Program-made: the position numbers and the translations under genes
The notes under the pieces: generated by a model
What the model saw: the letters and a program-made list of their open reading frames with translations, nothing else
Database searches by the model: none
Told to the model about the DNA's origin: nothing
Shown here: positions 61,833 to 64,000 of the stretch, piece after piece
How positions within the stretch are numbered: the stretch's first letter is position 1
How the letters are laid out: the number at the start of each line of letters is the position of its first letter
Assembly (NCBI RefSeq): GCF_029227915.1
Contig: NC_079876.1
Span: forward strand, 4,838,001 to 4,902,000
Direction: 5' to 3'
Length of the DNA: 64,000 bases
Source of the DNA: Hydractinia symbiolongicarpus
Taxonomy: Eukaryota; Cnidaria; Hydrozoa; Anthoathecata; Hydractiniidae

Positions 61833-64000
61833 CATGTTGGTACGAATATGTGACCCAACCGTTGTAACTCAACCGATTAACACCGTTAGAAAGTCAATGA
61901 AATGTAGTTTTTAAAACTGTCGCTATTTCTTCAGCGCGCGATAACGGCTAGGATTGGTCCCACAGTAAAAAATGACTTTTCATCTTAATTTTTAATTGAA
62001 GCGCTACCACAGCGCCCAGTGTAATCGCTGAGTTTCAGGAATCATTTCATATTAAGAAAAATGCTAATTCTTGGAGTCCAATTGTCTCACTATCACATTT
62101 ATAAGGTCAAAGTCCATAATCAGTTCAATTAAATCCCACAGTCAATCATTTCACTGTAAAAAGCCATACAACCTAGTAATATCAGAAGAATATCACTAAA
62201 TACATGTTGGTACGAATATGTGACCCAATCGTTGTAACTCAAACAAATTGGCACCGTTAAAAAGTCAATGAAGTGTAGTTTTTGAAACTGTCGCTATTTC
62301 TTCAGCGCGCAATAACGGATAGGATTGGTCCCGCAGAAAAGAACGACTTTTTTTCTAAATTTTTAAATAAAGCGCTACCACAACGCCCAGTGTAATAGCT
62401 GGTTTCCGGCAATCACGTCAAGTTAAGAAGAATGTTTTTTCTTAGAGTCCATTTGTGTCATTTATCACATTGATCAGGTCACGGTCCAAAGTTAGTTCAA
62501 TTAAGTCCCACAGTCAATCGTTTCACTGTTAAAAGCGACGCAACCTAGTAATATCAAAAAAATATCGCTAAATACATGTTGGTACGAATATGTGACACAA
62601 CCGTTGTAACTCAAACGGACTGACACCGTTAGAAAGTCAATGAAATTTTGTTCTTAAAACTGTCGCTATTTCTTCAGCGCACAGTAACGGCTAGGATTGG
62701 TTCCATAATATAAAAACGACTTTTTTATTTTAATTCCTAAATGATGTGCTACCACAGAGCCCAGTGTAATCGCTGAGTTTCGGCAATCATGTCAAATTAA
62801 GAAGAATGTTATTTCTTGGAGTCCATGTGTCTCCTTTATCACATTTATCAGGTGACAGTCCAAAGTTAGTTAAATTAAGTCCCATAGTCAATCGTTTCAT
62901 TGTTAAAAGCGATGCAACCTTGTAATCTCAGAAAAATATCGCTAAACACATGTTGATACGAATATGTGACCAACCGTTGAAACTCAAACGGACTGGCACC
63001 GTTAGAAAGTCAATGAAATGTAGTTTTTGAAACTGTCGCTATTTCTTCATTGCGCCAAAACGGCTAGGATTGCTCCCACAGTTGAATATGACTTATTAAT
63101 CTAAATTTTTAAATAAAGCGCTACCACAGTGCCCAGTGTAATCGCTGAGTTCCGGCAATCATGTCAAATTAAGAAGAATGTTATTTCTTGGAGTCCAATT
63201 TCCTCATTTATCACATTTATCAGGTCACGGTCCAAAGTGAGTTCAATTAAGTACCACAGTCAATCGTTTCACTGTTAAGAGCGATGCAACCTAGTAATAT
63301 CAGATAAATATCGCTAAATACATGTTGGTACGAAAATGTGACCCAACCGTTGAAACTCAAACGGACTGACACCGTTAAAAAGTCAATGAAATGTAGTTTT
63401 TGAAACTGTCGCAATTTCTTCAGCGCGCGATAACGGCTAGGATTGGTCCCACAGTAAAAAATGACTTTTTATCTTAATTTTTAATTGAAGCGCTACCACA
63501 GCGCCCAGTGTAATCGCTGAGTTCCGGCAATCACGTCAAATTAAGAAGAATGTTATTTCTTGGAGTCCAATTGTCTCCTTTATCACATTTATCAGGTGAC
63601 AGTGCAAAGTTAGTTAAATTAAGTCCCATAGTCAATCGTTTCATTGTTAAAAGCGATGCAACCTTGTAATCTCAGAAAAATATCGTTAAACACATGTTGA
63701 TACGAATATGTGACAAACCGTTGAAACTCAAACAGACTGGCACCGTTAGAAAGTCAATGAAATGTAGTTTTTAAAACTGTCGCTATTTCTTCAGCGCGCG
63801 ATAACGGATAGGATTGGTCCCGCAAAAAAGAACGACTTTTTTTTCTAAATTTTTAAATAAAGCGCTACCACAACGCCCAGTGTAATAGCTGGTTTCCGGC
63901 ATCACGTCAAATTAAGAAGAATGTTTTTTCTTAGAGTCCATTTGTGTCATTTATCACATTGATCAGGTCACGGTCCAAAGTTAGTTCAATTAAGTCCCAC
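61833..64000. repeat. Eight-monomer repeat (~2978 bp), copy 2, and window end
   Basis: Second copy to about 63806, after which the sequence leaves the register of copy 1 (GATAACGGATAGG instead of GATAACGGCTAGG) and follows 57850 onward. The array continues past the window edge inside a monomer. The right edge, like the left, shows no change in character, so the full array is longer than 64 kb. Confidence 0.84.

Larger units (their letters stand above)
1..64000. repeat. Satellite DNA array, ~372-bp monomer, 175 landmarks
   Basis: The whole window is a head-to-tail array of one satellite family. The landmark CATGTTGGTACGA, or a near variant, recurs at 96, 469, 844, 1215, 1589, 1962 and so on to 63693. 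I counted 175 landmarks; spacings are 369-375 bp except for nine shortened units. No landmark occurs in the opposite orientation and no unrelated DNA interrupts the array. Every reading frame is cut by stops conserved between monomers, so there is no coding capacity. A hand count of one monomer gives about 38% GC. Monomers differ by roughly a few to twenty percent, while higher-order copies are nearly identical. Arrays of this kind usually lie in centromeric or pericentromeric heterochromatin, which is inference here. The family and species are not recognised. Confidence 0.98.

Noticed and set aside
1-64000. CRISPR array or prokaryotic repeat locus
   Set aside because: Units are 372 bp of continuous related sequence with no short identical repeat separated by unique spacers, and there are no cas genes or other coding regions.
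1-64000. Transposon, LTR or integrated virus as the source of the repeat
   Set aside because: There are no terminal inverted repeats, LTR-like TG...CA pairs with coding interior, poly-A tails or target-site duplications, and all copies are head to tail with a constant period.
1-64000. rRNA, 5S or tRNA gene cluster
   Set aside because: A tandem array of this period can be a 5S or tRNA cluster. I saw no A/B-box pair with cloverleaf pairing, no 5S internal control region and no stretch conserved at RNA-gene level.

Overview
The window is one uninterrupted tandem array of an AT-rich satellite. I found no gene, RNA gene, transposon or CRISPR array, and no stretch of unrelated DNA. A near-invariant landmark (CATGTTGGTACGA or a close variant) starts a new unit about every 372 bp. 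I counted 175 landmarks, all in the same orientation, from position 96 to 63693. Leaving out nine shortened units, the mean spacing is about 372.5 bp. A hand count of one monomer gives about 38% GC and 18 CpGs. This is a eukaryotic satellite, most plausibly centromeric or pericentromeric heterochromatin. I do not recognise the family or the species. The lack of CpG depletion argues weakly against a heavily methylating vertebrate genome.

Monomers fall into recognisable subtypes. Type A has GCGATGCAACC upstream of the landmark and usually GAAAATG in it; type B has GCCATACAACC and GAATATG. A and B often alternate, suggesting an ancestral dimer of about 745 bp. Type C has CACATGTTGATACG and CATTGCGCGAAAACGG. 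A further module (D) carries TTCCATAATATAAAAACGAC in place of the usual CCCACAG-A-rich segment. Many monomers are mosaics of these modules.

Above the monomer lies a patchwork of higher-order repeats, each local: 1-3.2 kb repeats at 8.5-11.7 kb (offset 8512); 4.0-8.5 kb holds five- and seven-monomer duplications (1864 and 2609 bp); 9.7-25.0 kb is two adjacent copies of a 7647-bp unit (20 full monomers plus one 196-bp remnant), followed by a partial third copy to 27.8 kb; 28.5-29.9 kb is a dimer repeat (744 bp); 29.6-33.8 kb a six-monomer repeat (2234 bp); 35.7-39.1 kb another near 2232 bp; 39.5-44.4 kb a four-monomer repeat (1489 bp) whose middle copy gained one monomer (1861 bp); 44.4-47.6 kb a five-monomer repeat (1864 bp); 47.6-52.0 kb a 3198-bp repeat; 51.0-55.9 kb two copies of a 2452-bp unit; 56.1-57.8 kb a dimer repeat (744 bp); and 58.9-63.8 kb an eight-monomer repeat (about 2978 bp).

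Shortened monomers (196 bp three times, 217 bp four times) are copied along with these blocks and act as lineage markers. Each monomer contains an imperfect palindrome centred on GTAC, an adjacent bulged inverted repeat whose arms sometimes change together, a GCGCT/AGCGC hairpin and an A/T tract. Several higher-order junctions map to the palindrome/inverted-repeat block. All coordinates, offsets and identities come from reading by eye, not from an alignment program.
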